A program made the translations under genes and the position numbers. 64,000 nt of DNA from Microlunatus parietis (lineage in GTDB: Bacteria > Actinomycetota > Actinomycetes > Propionibacteriales > Propionibacteriaceae): NCBI RefSeq assembly GCF_013407955.1, contig NZ_JACCBU010000001.1, forward strand, positions 5,890,001 to 5,954,000. The letters run 5' to 3'. Below, in pieces: positions 32,266 through 41,252 of the stretch; position 1 is the first letter of the stretch, and each line of letters opens with the position of its first letter. Below the pieces are notes generated by a model. The model did not search any database, was not told the DNA's origin, and worked only from the letters and a program-made list of their open reading frames with translations.

Positions 32266-33402
32266 ATGACGGGAACACTTCAGCTTGCCGAGTCCAGTTC
32301 CGAGGGCGGCGCCGAGGGCATGTCCGGCTCGCCGGACAGCAAGGTCGGTGAGATTCCGCAGTGGCGGTTGATGGTGCGCCGGTTCCGGCGCAGCAAACTG
32401 GCCGTCATCAGCGTGATCATCCTGCTGTTCATGTATCTGGTGGCGGCGTTCGCCCCCTTCCTCTCGCCGAACGATCCGCAGGAGGTCAGCCCGGACTTCA
32501 AGTACGCGTCGCCCAGCGCCTGGACGCTCAACGGCGGTCCGGGGATCTGCCGGGTCACCCAGGAGATCGACCCGGTCAACATCTCGACGACGTACGTGAC
32601 GAACTGCGACGACCCGATCCGGATCAACCTCTTCGGCCAGGGCTGGGAGTACAAGCTGTTCGGCGTCATTCCGGCCGACCGGCACCTGTTCACGGTCGAC
32701 GAGAGCCAGGGCCGGGTGGTGGTGTTCGGCGCCGACGGCAACGGCCGGGACGTCTTCAGCCGGACCCTGCACGGATCCCAGATCTCGATGACGATCGGCC
32801 TGCTCGGCGTCGCGATCGCGACCGTGCTGGGGGCGGTGATCGGGACGATCTCCGGCTACGCCGGCGGCGTGACGGACAACATCATCCAGCGGATCATCGA
32901 GATCATCATGTCGATCCCGACGCTGCCGCTGTGGGCCACCATGGCCGCGGTGCTGCCGTTGGACATGCCGGTGACGGACCGCTACTTCATGATGACGATC
33001 ATCCTGTCCCTGGTCACCTGGACCGGTCTGGCCAGACAGGTCCGCGGCAAGGTGATGGGGTACGCCCACGCCGACTACGTCGCGGCGGCCCGCTCCGCGG
33101 GATCGTCGGGGTTCCGCATCGTCGGGACCCACCTGATGCCGAACGCGACCAGCCACATCGTCGCCGTGGCCATGCTGTCCATCCCGGCCACGATCCTGGC
33201 CGAGACCTCGCTGTCCTTCATCGGCATCGGGATGCTCGAACCGGCGATCAGCTGGGGCGTGCTGCTCAAGGACGCGTCCCGGATCGACGTACTGCAGCAG
33301 TTCCCGTGGCTGCTGGTCCCGGGTCTCGCGGTGATCATCGTGATCACCTGTTTCCAACTCCTCGGTGACGGTGTCCGCGATGCCGTCGATCCGTACAGCT
33401 GA
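32266..33402 (+). CDS. ABC transporter permease, DppC type
   Basis: A permease of 378 residues. A hydrophilic N-terminus of about 40 residues is followed by the usual DppC opening (RRFRRSKLAVISVIILLFMYLVAAFAPFLSPNDP), a large periplasmic loop of about 100 residues with FTVDESQGRVVVFGADGNGRDVFSRTLHGSQISMTIGLLG, and five further helices. The EAA loop reads HADYVAAARSAGSSGFRIVGTHLMPNATSHIV. The start ATG 32266 follows GGGGGAAGCC by a short gap, 9 bases after the previous stop. The insert between helices 1 and 2 is longer than in DppC of enterobacteria, as in oligosaccharide-type systems. Confidence 0.92.
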   Translation: MTGTLQLAESSSEGGAEGMSGSPDSKVGEIPQWRLMVRRFRRSKLAVISVIILLFMYLVAAFAPFLSPNDPQEVSPDFKYASPSAWTLNGGPGICRVTQEIDPVNISTTYVTNCDDPIRINLFGQGWEYKLFGVIPADRHLFTVDESQGRVVVFGADGNGRDVFSRTLHGSQISMTIGLLGVAIATVLGAVIGTISGYAGGVTDNIIQRIIEIIMSIPTLPLWATMAAVLPLDMPVTDRYFMMTIILSLVTWTGLARQVRGKVMGYAHADYVAAARSAGSSGFRIVGTHLMPNATSHIVAVAMLSIPATILAETSLSFIGIGMLEPAISWGVLLKDASRIDVLQQFPWLLVPGLAVIIVITCFQLLGDGVRDAVDPYS

Positions 33403-33424
33403 CCGAGAGAAGGCAGGAGCCAAC

Positions 33425-34558
33425 GTGACTTCAACGGAGAACGGCAACAGCGACGCGATCATCTCCGTCCGCGATCTGCGGGTGCAGTTTCCCACCACGC
33501 TCGGCGTCGTCAACGCCCTGAACGGCGTCAGTTTCGACATCCCGCGGGGCAAGGTGGTCGGCATCGTCGGGGAGAGCGGCAGTGGCAAGAGCGTGACCGC
33601 GCGAGCGATCATGCAGATCCTCGAGCCGCCGGGCAAGATCACCGAGGGGTCGATCGACTTCCGCCGCAGCGCCGACGGGCAACAGGTCTCGCAGATGCTG
33701 GTCGGCGAGGACGTCGACCTCGGCTCGGCGGAGACCGCGTCGGGCGGGGTCGAGATCACCAAGCTCGACCCGCGCAGCTCCGCGATGCGTGCGCTGCGCG
33801 GGAACGAGATCGCGATGATCTTCCAGGAGCCGATGACCTCGCTCAACCCGGTGTACACCGTCGGGTCGCAGATCGAGGAGGCCATCCTGCTGCACCAGAC
33901 GCCGGACAAGCAGGTGGCCAAGGAGCAGGCGGTCGAGATGCTGCGCCAGGTCGGCATGCCGAACCCGGAGCGGATCGCGAGGTCGTACCCACACGAGCTG
34001 TCCGGCGGCATGCGGCAGCGGGCCATGATCGCGATGGCGCTGTCCTGTCATCCGTCGCTGTTGATCGCGGACGAGCCGACCACGGCGCTGGACGTCACGA
34101 CCGAGGCCCAGATCCTTTCCCTGATGCGCAAGCTGAAGTCCGAGATCGGGATGTCGATCATGTTCATCACGCACAGCATGGGCGTGGTCGCCCAGCTGTG
34201 CGACGAGGTGATGGTCATGTATCTCGGCCGGGTGGTCGAGCGGGCCTCGGTGGACGAGATCTTCTACAACCCGAAGCATCCCTACACGAAGGCGCTGCTG
34301 CGGTCGATCCCGCGGATCGGGTCGGCCGAGCATCAGCCGCTCGAGGTGATCAAGGGCTCCATCCCGGACCCGTACACGACGGTGACCGGCTGTGCGTTCC
34401 ACCCGCGTTGCCCGGCCTTCATCGGTGATGTCTGCGTCGACGTCATCCCGGAGGAGACGCTGCTCGCGGGCCCGACGACGCACGGGGTGCGCTGTCACCT
34501 CTATTCCGACCAGACGGCCGGCGCGCCCGAGCCCGCGAGCACCGGAGGTGCCCGATGA
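33425..34558 (+). CDS. ABC transporter ATP-binding protein, DppD type
   Basis: An ATPase of 377 residues. Motifs are Walker [11 protein letters not shown] near residue 45, Q-loop [24 protein letters not shown], signature [17 protein letters not shown], Walker [20 protein letters not shown], and the C-terminal oligopeptide-type extension with a Cys cluster ([18 protein letters not shown]) that may hold an iron-sulphur cluster. An insert of about 35 residues separates the first strands ([34 protein letters not shown]). GTG at 33425 is chosen since CAGGAG lies 7 bases upstream; the frame is open farther back into the previous gene. The end overlaps the next ATG. Confidence 0.93.
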   Translation: MTSTENGNSDAIISVRDLRVQFPTTLGVVNALNGVSFDIPRGKVVGIVGESGSGKSVTARAIMQILEPPGKITEGSIDFRRSADGQQVSQMLVGEDVDLGSAETASGGVEITKLDPRSSAMRALRGNEIAMIFQEPMTSLNPVYTVGSQIEEAILLHQTPDKQVAKEQAVEMLRQVGMPNPERIARSYPHELSGGMRQRAMIAMALSCHPSLLIADEPTTALDVTTEAQILSLMRKLKSEIGMSIMFITHSMGVVAQLCDEVMVMYLGRVVERASVDEIFYNPKHPYTKALLRSIPRIGSAEHQPLEVIKGSIPDPYTTVTGCAFHPRCPAFIGDVCVDVIPEETLLAGPTTHGVRCHLYSDQTAGAPEPASTGGAR

Positions 34559-35658
34559 CCGAAGCGGAGACCGCGCAGCGACCGGTGACCGACGAACCGC
34601 TGCTGGAGGTCATCGACCTCAAGAAACACTTCCCGATCAAGGGCGGCCTGCTGCGCCGTACGGTCGGCGAGGTCAAGGCGGTCGACGGCGTGAACCTCAC
34701 TGTCAACCGCGGCGAGACGCTCGCCGTGGTCGGCGAGTCGGGCTGCGGCAAGAGCACCACGGGCCGCACCATCCTGCGGCTGGAGCAGCCGACCGACGGC
34801 CAGGTGATCTTCCACGATTCTGAGCTCGGCGCGGTGAACGTGGAGAGCGCGGACCGCCGCACGATGGAGCGGATCCGGCCGAAGATGCAGATCATCTTCC
34901 AGGATCCGTTCGCCTCGCTCGATTCCCGGATGACGGTCGGCCGGGTGATCGCCGAACCGCTGCTGATCAACAAGGTGCTGAAGGGCCAGGCGCTGCGCGA
35001 CCGGGTGGCCGAGCTGCTGAAGCTGGTCGGCCTGCGGCCGGAGCACGCCAGCCGCTACCCGCACGCGTTCTCCGGCGGCCAGCGGCAGCGGATCGGGATC
35101 GCCCGGGCGATCGCACTGAACCCGGAGTTGATCATCTGCGACGAGCCCGTCTCCGCGCTCGACGTGTCGGTGCAGGCCCAGGTGATCAACCTGCTGGAGG
35201 ACCTGCAGGACCGGCTCAAGCTGACCTACATGTTCATCTCGCACGACCTGTCCGTGGTGGAGCACATCTCGGACCGGGTGGCGGTGATGTACGTCGGCCG
35301 GGTGGTCGAGACCGGCACCACCCGGGAGCTGTTCTACAAGCCCAAGCACCCGTACACGGAGGCCCTGCTGTCGGCGCTGCCGCAGCCGGACCCGCGGAAC
35401 CGGACCGAGGCGGTGCCGCTGACCGGCGACGTGCCGAGCCCGGCCAACCCGCCGTCGGGCTGCTACTTCCACACCCGCTGCCCGTACGCACAGGAGATCT
35501 GCTCCACGGAGACGCCGCCGCTGCGCGACATCCCGGACGAGACGGCGGGGCCGGGCGTCACTCGCCAGGCGGCCTGTCACTTCGCCGAGCAGCTCGACCT
35601 GAAGGGGGCGCTGGTACCTTCGGCGGAGACCGCCGGCGGAACAGCCGAGGCACGATGA
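34555..35658 (+). CDS. ABC transporter ATP-binding protein, DppF type
   Basis: The second ATPase of the system, 367 residues. Walker A is [19 protein letters not shown]-loop [24 protein letters not shown], signature [21 protein letters not shown], Walker [28 protein letters not shown], and H-loop [28 protein letters not shown]. The C-terminal Cys motif ([15 protein letters not shown]) matches its partner. It begins in an ATGA overlap with the DppD-type gene. Together with its partner it powers uptake of the solute carried by the large binding protein. Confidence 0.94.
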   Translation: MTEAETAQRPVTDEPLLEVIDLKKHFPIKGGLLRRTVGEVKAVDGVNLTVNRGETLAVVGESGCGKSTTGRTILRLEQPTDGQVIFHDSELGAVNVESADRRTMERIRPKMQIIFQDPFASLDSRMTVGRVIAEPLLINKVLKGQALRDRVAELLKLVGLRPEHASRYPHAFSGGQRQRIGIARAIALNPELIICDEPVSALDVSVQAQVINLLEDLQDRLKLTYMFISHDLSVVEHISDRVAVMYVGRVVETGTTRELFYKPKHPYTEALLSALPQPDPRNRTEAVPLTGDVPSPANPPSGCYFHTRCPYAQEICSTETPPLRDIPDETAGPGVTRQAACHFAEQLDLKGALVPSAETAGGTAEAR

Positions 35659-35671
35659 AGGAGCCCGAGGC

Positions 35672-36256
35672 ATGAAGGAGCACGGTGTGATGACGGGTGA
35701 GCCCAAGATCAGGACCGGACGGCCGCAGTTCACCGGGATCACCACGTACGACGATCCCCAGGGACGGTTCGCCTTCCGCCACCCGTGGGGTTGGCACCGG
35801 TCCGAGTTGGAGGGCCGGGACGGCGTGATCGTGCGGCCCGAGGCCGATGATCAGGCCACCTATTTCGCGGTGGCGGTCACGCCGCTGGAGGTCAGCGTGG
35901 TGGCGGCCGACCTGCCGACGCTCCGGGAGGGTTTCGAGGCGGGGCTGGGTGAGCTCGCCGACGTCGAGGTCGAGGCGGCCGACGACCAGACCTACAACGA
36001 CATCGTCAAGATCGAACGAACCTTCACGTTCACCGAGGACGGGCAGCGGCGGAAGCGCCGGATCTGGGCGATGCACGCCGACAAGTGGCAGTTCCTGGTC
36101 GCCTATCAGGGCTCCACGGTGGAGGAGTACCACTACTGGCTGCCGATGGGTAACTACTGCTTCACCGCGTTCACCCTGCCGCAGGCCCTCTGGTTCGCCA
36201 CCGACCCCGAGCTCCGCGGCGGCCCGCCCGCTGACGGCGACCCCGCCAACCCGTAG
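35672..36256 (+). CDS. Conserved hypothetical protein downstream of the ABC operon
   Basis: A soluble protein of 194 residues without signal peptide. Its pattern (TTYDDPQGRFAFRHPWGWHRSELEGRDGVIVRPEADDQATYFAVAVTPLEV ... LREGFEAGLGELADVEVE ... YNDIVKIERTFTFTEDGQRRKRRIWAMHADKWQFLVAYQGSTVEEYHYW) resembles the PsbP/DUF1795-like fold, in which a short opening strand with a Pro-x-x-Trp turn is followed by alternating strands; this is a tentative reading. It lies 13 bases after the DppF-type gene and is likely in the same operon. ATG 35672 has GGAG upstream; ATG 35690 is an alternative. Function unknown. Confidence 0.65.
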   Translation: MKEHGVMTGEPKIRTGRPQFTGITTYDDPQGRFAFRHPWGWHRSELEGRDGVIVRPEADDQATYFAVAVTPLEVSVVAADLPTLREGFEAGLGELADVEVEAADDQTYNDIVKIERTFTFTEDGQRRKRRIWAMHADKWQFLVAYQGSTVEEYHYWLPMGNYCFTAFTLPQALWFATDPELRGGPPADGDPANP

Positions 36257-36801
36257 CAAGCGGTGCGGCCCAGGATCTGCGTCGTACAGCACCCGACCTC
36301 ATCGACTGGACCCAAAGGGCAGCTCCCGGGCACGTTTGGTTGCCCTTAGCGTCCGCTCGATGTCGGACACGATCGAGCCGGGGCCGCGAACGACGCGCCG
36401 GGCTCTTCGGGAACCGCGGCCCGCAAGGTCACTCGGCGGCCCGGCGGCGGTGATCCCTCAAGTGGCGCAGAATTGCGTCTCGACCACTCCGTCAGGGGCT
36501 GGGCGCTGAGCCGCACGTCCTCGCCGGTGACCCTTCTGCTGAACACCCGGGCGTCGACCGGGCCGGGCGACTGGGCCTGGGTGCGGCCCCTGACTCGACG
36601 AAGCCGTGCCGAGCGGACGCTTCACCCGCGATTTCGCTCCAATCCACCGGACCCCCGATCCGCCGGACAAGGAGTCCACTCGGCGTGCCGCCAAGGGAAC
36701 GACTGGCCTGCGGCTGAGTTGCTCTCTCGGTCGACCTCACGTCGGTGGGGTTGTCGACACTCCCGCGCCCGCACCGCCTGCGCCGGTGAAGCCGATCGAG
36801 G
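36257..36801. other. Gene-free stretch, holds dispersed repeat copy A
   Basis: I see no convincing gene between the small hypothetical protein and the end of the HAD gene. Open frames here are short and lack ribosome binding sites and typical third-position bias. The left third holds copy A of the ~110-bp dispersed repeat. Scattered shorter matches with the 60.5-62.5 kb region (for example CGCCGGGCTCT at about 36396 and 61346) suggest related remnants. Confidence 0.6.
36271..36380 (+). repeat. Dispersed ~110-bp intergenic repeat, copy A
   Basis: This copy matches 61024-61132 at roughly 85% by eye, starting CAGGATCTGCGTCG and including GGACCCAAAGGGCAG and AGCGTCCGCTCG. Both copies can form a hairpin with AGGGCA/TGCCCT arms. 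In this copy the stem gains an outer A-T pair. It begins 15 bases after a stop codon. Confidence 0.7.
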
Positions 36802-37482
36802 TCAGGCCGAACCTTCGAGCAGGGCGGGCAGGTCGGCGACGCTGGGCAGTAGGTGGGTGTGCCGGTGCCGGCCCAGTTCGGCCGCGCCGTACTCACCGGT
36901 GAGGACGCCGATCACCAGGGCGGCGCGGGCGTTGCTGCCGGCGCCGAGGTCGTTCGGCGTGTCCCCGACCGCGGCGACCTCGGCCAGGTCGCGGACCCCG
37001 GTCGCCTCCATCGCCCGGAAGATCAGGTACGGGGCCGGTCGGCTGGCCGGGACCTGATCACTGGTGATCACCGCGTCGATCTCCTCGCCGACCCGCCAGC
37101 CGATCCCGGCCAAGATCGTTTCGGCGATCTTGGCCGAGTAGCCGGTCTGCAGGGCGATCCGGATTCCCGCGGCGCGCAGCCGGGCGAGCGCCTCGGGCAC
37201 CCCGGGCAGCGGCACCGGCGGCGTGTCCTGATACGTGGTCAGCAGTTGATCATGAAAGTCGCAGTAGAGACGGTCCAGTTCGGCGGCGTCGACCGGTGCG
37301 CCGAGGTCGGCCAGCAGCCCGGCCAGCGCGGCCCGCTTGTCGGTGCCGGTCCAGCGGACCATGATCGGGTCCGGTGGCTGCGCGCCGACCCGTTGCGCCA
37401 CCGTGTTGCGCAGCGCCGCATACACCGCGCCGCCGTCGTCGATGGTGGTCCCGGCCATGTCCAGCGCGGCCAACCTGATCAT
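36802..37482 (-). CDS. Phosphonatase-like HAD hydrolase (PhnX-like)
   Basis: A haloacid-dehalogenase-fold enzyme of 226 residues. The nucleophile motif is AALDMAGTTID (DxAGT as in phosphonoacetaldehyde hydrolase), followed by a helical cap, motif II in ALQTGYSAKI, and motif III with VAAVGDTPNDLGAGSNA. It belongs to the group usually called phosphonatase-like, found beside HpnW-like oxidases, and would split the C-P bond or a phosphoryl group of an oxidised aminophosphonate. Start ATG 37482 has AAGGAG 8 bases upstream and overlaps the stop of the GntR gene (ATGA), so both form an operon divergent from the phn transport genes. Confidence 0.85.
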   Translation of the reverse strand: MIRLAALDMAGTTIDDGGAVYAALRNTVAQRVGAQPPDPIMVRWTGTDKRAALAGLLADLGAPVDAAELDRLYCDFHDQLLTTYQDTPPVPLPGVPEALARLRAAGIRIALQTGYSAKIAETILAGIGWRVGEEIDAVITSDQVPASRPAPYLIFRAMEATGVRDLAEVAAVGDTPNDLGAGSNARAALVIGVLTGEYGAAELGRHRHTHLLPSVADLPALLEGSA

Positions 37483-38240
37483 GAGGAAGTCTCCTTGAGG
37501 ATTCGGAAATCGGCACCCGCGCCGTTCGGGGCCGGGCGCTCGTTGTCGATGGTGAAGGTCACCCGGTCCGGGCGGTAGCGGTCGTCGGCGGACTCCAGCG
37601 GCGTGCCATGACTGTCCCGAGCGCAGCGACGCTCGCGGAGCAGCGGAGAACCGACCGGTACGTCGAGCAGCTCGGCGTCGGTCTCGTCGGCGGCGACGGC
37701 GTCGATCGTATGCCGGGCACGACGCAGGTCCACCCCCTGACGGGACAGGTAGGCATAGATCGAGCCGCTGTCGGGGTCCCAGTCGAACAGCAGCCGGCCG
37801 ACCGGTTCGACGAAGCTGCTCCGCTCCAGCAGCGCCGGCTCGCCGTCCATCGTCCGTTGCCGCAACACCTCGACCACGGGCTTCCCGGGATCGAGACCGA
37901 GCACGTCGGCGGTCACCGCGTCGGCGCCGCGGCGGGCGACCTCGATCGTCCGCTGGCCCGGGACCCGGCCGAGCTGCCTGGCCCACGCCGTGAACGACAT
38001 GAACGTCTCGAACGGCTGGCCCAGGGCGGGCGTCCGGACCACCGGTTGTTTGCCCTGGCCGCCACCGATCATGCCCTCGTGCCGCAGCGTGCCGAGCGCC
38101 TGCCGGACGGTGCCCCGGGAGGCTCCGAACTCCTCGCAGAACTGGGCCTCCGATGGCAGCGGGGTCCCCACCGGATAGGTGCCTCGGCTGATCCGGAGCC
38201 GCAGCTCCTCGGCCACGCGGAGATAGAGGGGTTGGCTCAC
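37479..38240 (-). CDS. GntR-family regulator, HutC/UTRA type, of the phosphonate cluster
   Basis: A regulator of 253 residues: winged helix (PLYLRVAEELRLRISRGTYPVGTPLPSEAQFCEEFGASRGTVRQALGTLRHEGMI) plus a UTRA ligand domain (PVVEVLRQRTMDGEPALLERSSFVEPVGRLLF ... PVGSPLLRERRCARDSHGTPLESADDRYRPDRVTFTI). UTRA regulators such as PhnF act near phosphonate genes. It is divergent from the HpnW-phnDCE genes, and two related half-palindromic sites (CTTGTwTAGwC) lie in the gap, one at its own start and one before the oxidase. It probably represses both sides until a phosphonate ligand is present. Confidence 0.88.
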   Translation of the reverse strand: MSQPLYLRVAEELRLRISRGTYPVGTPLPSEAQFCEEFGASRGTVRQALGTLRHEGMIGGGQGKQPVVRTPALGQPFETFMSFTAWARQLGRVPGQRTIEVARRGADAVTADVLGLDPGKPVVEVLRQRTMDGEPALLERSSFVEPVGRLLFDWDPDSGSIYAYLSRQGVDLRRARHTIDAVAADETDAELLDVPVGSPLLRERRCARDSHGTPLESADDRYRPDRVTFTIDNERPAPNGAGADFRILKETSS

Positions 38241-38246
38241 GACTCT

Positions 38247-38257
38247 GACTATACAAG
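38247..38257 (-). promoter_or_regulatory. Candidate GntR site near its own start (CTTGTATAGTC on the minus strand)
   Basis: Read on the minus strand this is CTTGTATAGTC, sharing CTTGTwTAGwC with the palindrome at 38323-38336. It lies 7 bases upstream of the GntR start codon and fits autoregulation. Confidence 0.4.
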
Positions 38258-38322
38258 TACGTCATCCGGTGCCGAGCTGTCGCCGATGAACAGTACGGAA
38301 AGCCTGGTTAATGGTCGGTTAA

Positions 38323-38336
38323 CTTGTTTAGACAAG
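38323..38336. promoter_or_regulatory. Candidate GntR operator before the phosphonate transport operon
   Basis: CTTGT (38323-38327) and ACAAG (38332-38336) flank TTAG, giving a 14-bp dyad in an AT-rich promoter patch 50 bases before the oxidase start. It shares its core with the site at 38247-38257, as expected for two targets of one regulator. Confidence 0.45.
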
Positions 38337-38385
38337 CTGCCGGATTCGATTGACTCGATCTTCCGGAGCGGGCACGTTTGCTGTC

Positions 38386-39525
38386 ATGGAGAGCAACGAG
38401 TACGGATCGGGCCACAGTGAATCGGGCCACAGCGACCTGCTGATCGTGGGGGCCGGCATCGTCGGCCTGGCCCACGCCGTGGCGGCCGCGGAGCGCGGCC
38501 TCCGGGTGACGGTGCTGGAGCGCGACGAACGGGCCGTCGGCGCTTCGATCCGCAACTTCGGCCACATCTGCCTGACCGCCCAGTCGGGCCGGGCCCTCGA
38601 CTACGGATTGGCCGGCCGGCAGCGGTGGATCGACCTGGCCGCGAAGGCCGGTTTCTGGCTCCGCGAGTGTGGCACCGTCGTGGTCGCCCGGGCCGCGGAC
38701 GAGTTCGCGGTCCTGGAGGAGTTCGCCGAACGTCGCGGCGGTGATCAGGTACGGCTGCTGGACCGGGCCGAGGTCGCCGGCCGGCTGCCGCTGCTGGACC
38801 CGGCCACCGTCGGCGGCGCCTGGTTGCCGCTGGATCTTCGGGTCGACCCGCGCCAGGCCGTGCCGGCCCTCGCCGCCTGGCTGGCCGCCGAGGGGGTCCG
38901 GTTCCACTGGGGCGCCCAGGTGCAGCAGGTCGCCGACGGCGAGGTGATCAGCACCGCCGGCCGGTTCACTGCCGACCGGGTGATCATCGCCGTCGGCCAT
39001 GACGTCGACCGGCTTGCCCCCTCCGCCGCTGCCGAGGTCGAACTCCGCCGCTGCCTGCTGCAGATGCTCGAGGTCTGCCCGGACACCCCGGTGCCGGTCG
39101 ACCCTGCCGTGCTCAGCGGGCTCTCCATGCTCCGGTACTCCGGCCTGGCCGACTGCACGGCCGCGACGGCCGTCCGGCAGCGGTTCCAGGAGCAGCGGCC
39201 GGACCTGCTCGACCTCGCGATGAACCTGATGTACACCCAGCGTCCCGACGGGAACCTGGTGATCGGCGACTCCCATGCCTATGCCCGGACCCACCTGCCC
39301 TTCGACGAGGAGGGCACCGCGGAGCTGATCATCGCCGAGGCGCGCCGGCTGCTCGGCACCGACCGGCTGACGGTACGGCGTCGCTGGCGCGGCGTCTACG
39401 CGTCCTCCGACCACACCGACTTCTTGATCACCGACCTCGACCCGGCCACCCGGGTCGTCTCGGTGACCTCCGGCATCGGCATGACGACGGCCTTCGGGCT
39501 GGCGGCCGATGCCCTGACGACCTAG
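38386..39525 (+). CDS. FAD-dependent oxidoreductase of the HpnW/phosphonate-associated group
   Basis: A DAO-type flavoenzyme of 379 residues. The FAD-binding motif is LLIVGAGIVGLAHAVAAAERGLRVTVLERDERAVGASIRNFGHICLTAQSG, followed by RVIIAVGHDVDRLAP and the C-terminal ITDLDPATRVVSVTSGIGMTTAFGLAADAL. Its IRNFGHI segment and position opposite a phosphonatase-like HAD match the oxidases that act on aminophosphonates (HpnW). It would oxidatively deaminate or dealkylate an aminoalkylphosphonate. ATG at 38386 is chosen; the frame is open to 38350 through the promoter patch. It heads an operon with phnD, phnC and phnE. Confidence 0.82.
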   Translation: MESNEYGSGHSESGHSDLLIVGAGIVGLAHAVAAAERGLRVTVLERDERAVGASIRNFGHICLTAQSGRALDYGLAGRQRWIDLAAKAGFWLRECGTVVVARAADEFAVLEEFAERRGGDQVRLLDRAEVAGRLPLLDPATVGGAWLPLDLRVDPRQAVPALAAWLAAEGVRFHWGAQVQQVADGEVISTAGRFTADRVIIAVGHDVDRLAPSAAAEVELRRCLLQMLEVCPDTPVPVDPAVLSGLSMLRYSGLADCTAATAVRQRFQEQRPDLLDLAMNLMYTQRPDGNLVIGDSHAYARTHLPFDEEGTAELIIAEARRLLGTDRLTVRRRWRGVYASSDHTDFLITDLDPATRVVSVTSGIGMTTAFGLAADALTT

Positions 39526-39542
39526 CCACCCAGGGAGAACTC

Positions 39543-40478
39543 ATGATCAACACGACCCGTCCGCCATCCCGACCGCGAACCCTGACCAAGATCATCGCCG
39601 CCGGCATGCTCGTGCTCGGCCTGATCGCGACCGGCGCCTGCTCCGGCGCCGCCACGTCCGCCGCCGAGTCGCCGACCTGCCCCGGCGGCAAGATCAGGTT
39701 CGGCGTCGAGCCGTTCGAGGACCCGGCCAAGCTCGTGCCGGCGTACCAGGTGCTGGCCGGGGCCCTCGGCGAGAAGTTGAACTGCCCGGTCGAACTCCAG
39801 GTGGTGCAGGACTACTCGGCCGAGGTGCTGGCGATGCAGAACGGCAATCTCGAGCTCGCCCAGTTCGGCCCGCTCGGCTACGTCTTCGCCAGCCAGCGCG
39901 CCAACGCCGAGCCGATCGCCTCCTTCGCCGACGCGTCGGGCACCCTGAGCACGTACACGGCGGGCATCTGGGTGCCGAAGGACTCGGCGATCACGGACGT
40001 CGCCGGTCTGGCCGGGCACAGCCTGGCCCTCTCCGACCCGGGCTCCACCTCCGGCGACGCGCTGCCCCGGCAGGCGCTGACCGAGGCCGGCGTCATCGAC
40101 CAGGTGAAGGTCGACTACGCCGGCGGCCACCCCGAGGCGCTGCTGGCGCTGATCAACGGGAAGGTGGACGCGGCGGAGATCAACTCCCAGCAGTTGGCCA
40201 CGGCGACGAAGGAGGGCACGTTCGACCAGCAGGCGTACCGGCGGATCTGGACCTCCGCCGAGATCCCGAACGACCCGATCACGGTCGCCGGTGATCTTGA
40301 CCCGGCCTTCAAGGACGCCGTTCGTACGGCGCTGCTCGAGTTGCCGACCGACAAGGTGGCCGAGGTCGGTGCGTTCCTGGACGTGGAGCCGGGCCCGATG
40401 GTCGAGGTGACCGAGGAGACCTATCGGCCGCTGTTCGAGCTCGCCGAGACGCTCGGCCTGACCGAAGCGGATGTCTGA
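39543..40478 (+). CDS. phnD: Phosphonate/phosphite ABC transporter substrate-binding lipoprotein
   Basis: A binding protein of 311 residues with a lipoprotein signal (KIIAAGMLVLGLIATGACSGA, lipid Cys about 33). PhnD-family marks follow: KIRFGVEPFEDPAKLVPAYQVLAGALGEKLNCPVELQVVQDYSAEVLAMQNGNLELAQFGPLGYVFA and the anion-site run ALSDPGSTSGDALPRQAL. It delivers phosphonates to the PhnC-PhnE transporter. ATG 39543 has GGGAGAAC just upstream, 17 bases after the oxidase stop, so it is in the same operon. Confidence 0.92.
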   Translation: MINTTRPPSRPRTLTKIIAAGMLVLGLIATGACSGAATSAAESPTCPGGKIRFGVEPFEDPAKLVPAYQVLAGALGEKLNCPVELQVVQDYSAEVLAMQNGNLELAQFGPLGYVFASQRANAEPIASFADASGTLSTYTAGIWVPKDSAITDVAGLAGHSLALSDPGSTSGDALPRQALTEAGVIDQVKVDYAGGHPEALLALINGKVDAAEINSQQLATATKEGTFDQQAYRRIWTSAEIPNDPITVAGDLDPAFKDAVRTALLELPTDKVAEVGAFLDVEPGPMVEVTEETYRPLFELAETLGLTEADV

Positions 40479-40481
40479 ACC

Positions 40482-41252
40482 ATGATCGCGACGAAGGAAC
40501 AGACCCCGGTCAGGGAGCCGGTCCCGCAGCCACCGGTGCTGCTGGTCCGGAACCTGTACAAGACCTTCGGCGGCCGGACGGTGCTGGCCGGCTTCGAGCT
40601 GGACGTCGCGGCCGGCGAGCTGGTCGCCCTGCTCGGTGCGAACGGCAGCGGCAAGTCGACCGCGCTGCGCTGCGTCGCCGGGCTGGTGAAGCCGGACGAC
40701 GGCCAGATCGAGGTACGGCGACCGGACGGCGGCGCAGGGGTCGCGATGGTGTTCCAGCAGTTCCATCTGGTCCGCCGGCGCAGCGCGCTCGCGAACGTCT
40801 GCGCGGGCGCGCTCGGCCGGCTCCCGCTGAGCCGGTCCTGGGGCGTCCGGGCCTTCCCGGCTCGGCTGAAGGAGGAGGCGATGGCCTGCCTGGACCGGGT
40901 CGGCCTGGCCGACCGGGCACACATGCCGGCCGGCCGGCTGTCCGGCGGTCAGCAGCAGCGGGTGGCGATCGCCCGGGCCCTGTGCCAGCGGTCTCCGGTG
41001 CTGCTGGCGGACGAGCCGGTGTCCGCCCTCGACCCGGCAGCGGCCGAGCAGGTGATGGCGCTGCTGCGATCGTTGGCCCACGACGACGGGATGGCGGTCG
41101 CCGCGGTCTTGCACCAGCCGGACCTCGCCGAACGTCACGCCGATCGGGTGATCGGGCTGCGCGGCGGCGTGATCACCTTCGACACGCCGGCCGACCGGCT
41201 CGACGGCGGCCAGGTCGCCGGCCTCTATCTTCCGGACGGAGCCCTGTCGTGA
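40482..41252 (+). CDS. phnC: Phosphonate ABC transporter ATP-binding protein
   Basis: An ATPase of 256 residues, standard for PhnC. Walker A is LLGANGSGKSTALRCVAG (about 47), Q-loop MVFQQFHLVRRRSALANVCAGALGRLPLSRS (typical PhnC wording), signature GRLSGGQQQRVAIARAL, Walker [21 protein letters not shown], and H-loop AAVLHQPDLAERHADRVIGL. It starts 3 bases after the phnD stop and overlaps the phnE start by 4 bases (GTGA), giving tight coupling. Confidence 0.93.
   Translation: MIATKEQTPVREPVPQPPVLLVRNLYKTFGGRTVLAGFELDVAAGELVALLGANGSGKSTALRCVAGLVKPDDGQIEVRRPDGGAGVAMVFQQFHLVRRRSALANVCAGALGRLPLSRSWGVRAFPARLKEEAMACLDRVGLADRAHMPAGRLSGGQQQRVAIARALCQRSPVLLADEPVSALDPAAAEQVMALLRSLAHDDGMAVAAVLHQPDLAERHADRVIGLRGGVITFDTPADRLDGGQVAGLYLPDGALS

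Noticed and set aside
36473-37057. Plus-strand open frame of 194 codons at the end of the gene-free stretch.
   Set aside because: It overlaps the HAD gene on the other strand by over 250 bases, has no ribosome binding site and shows no recognisable fold.
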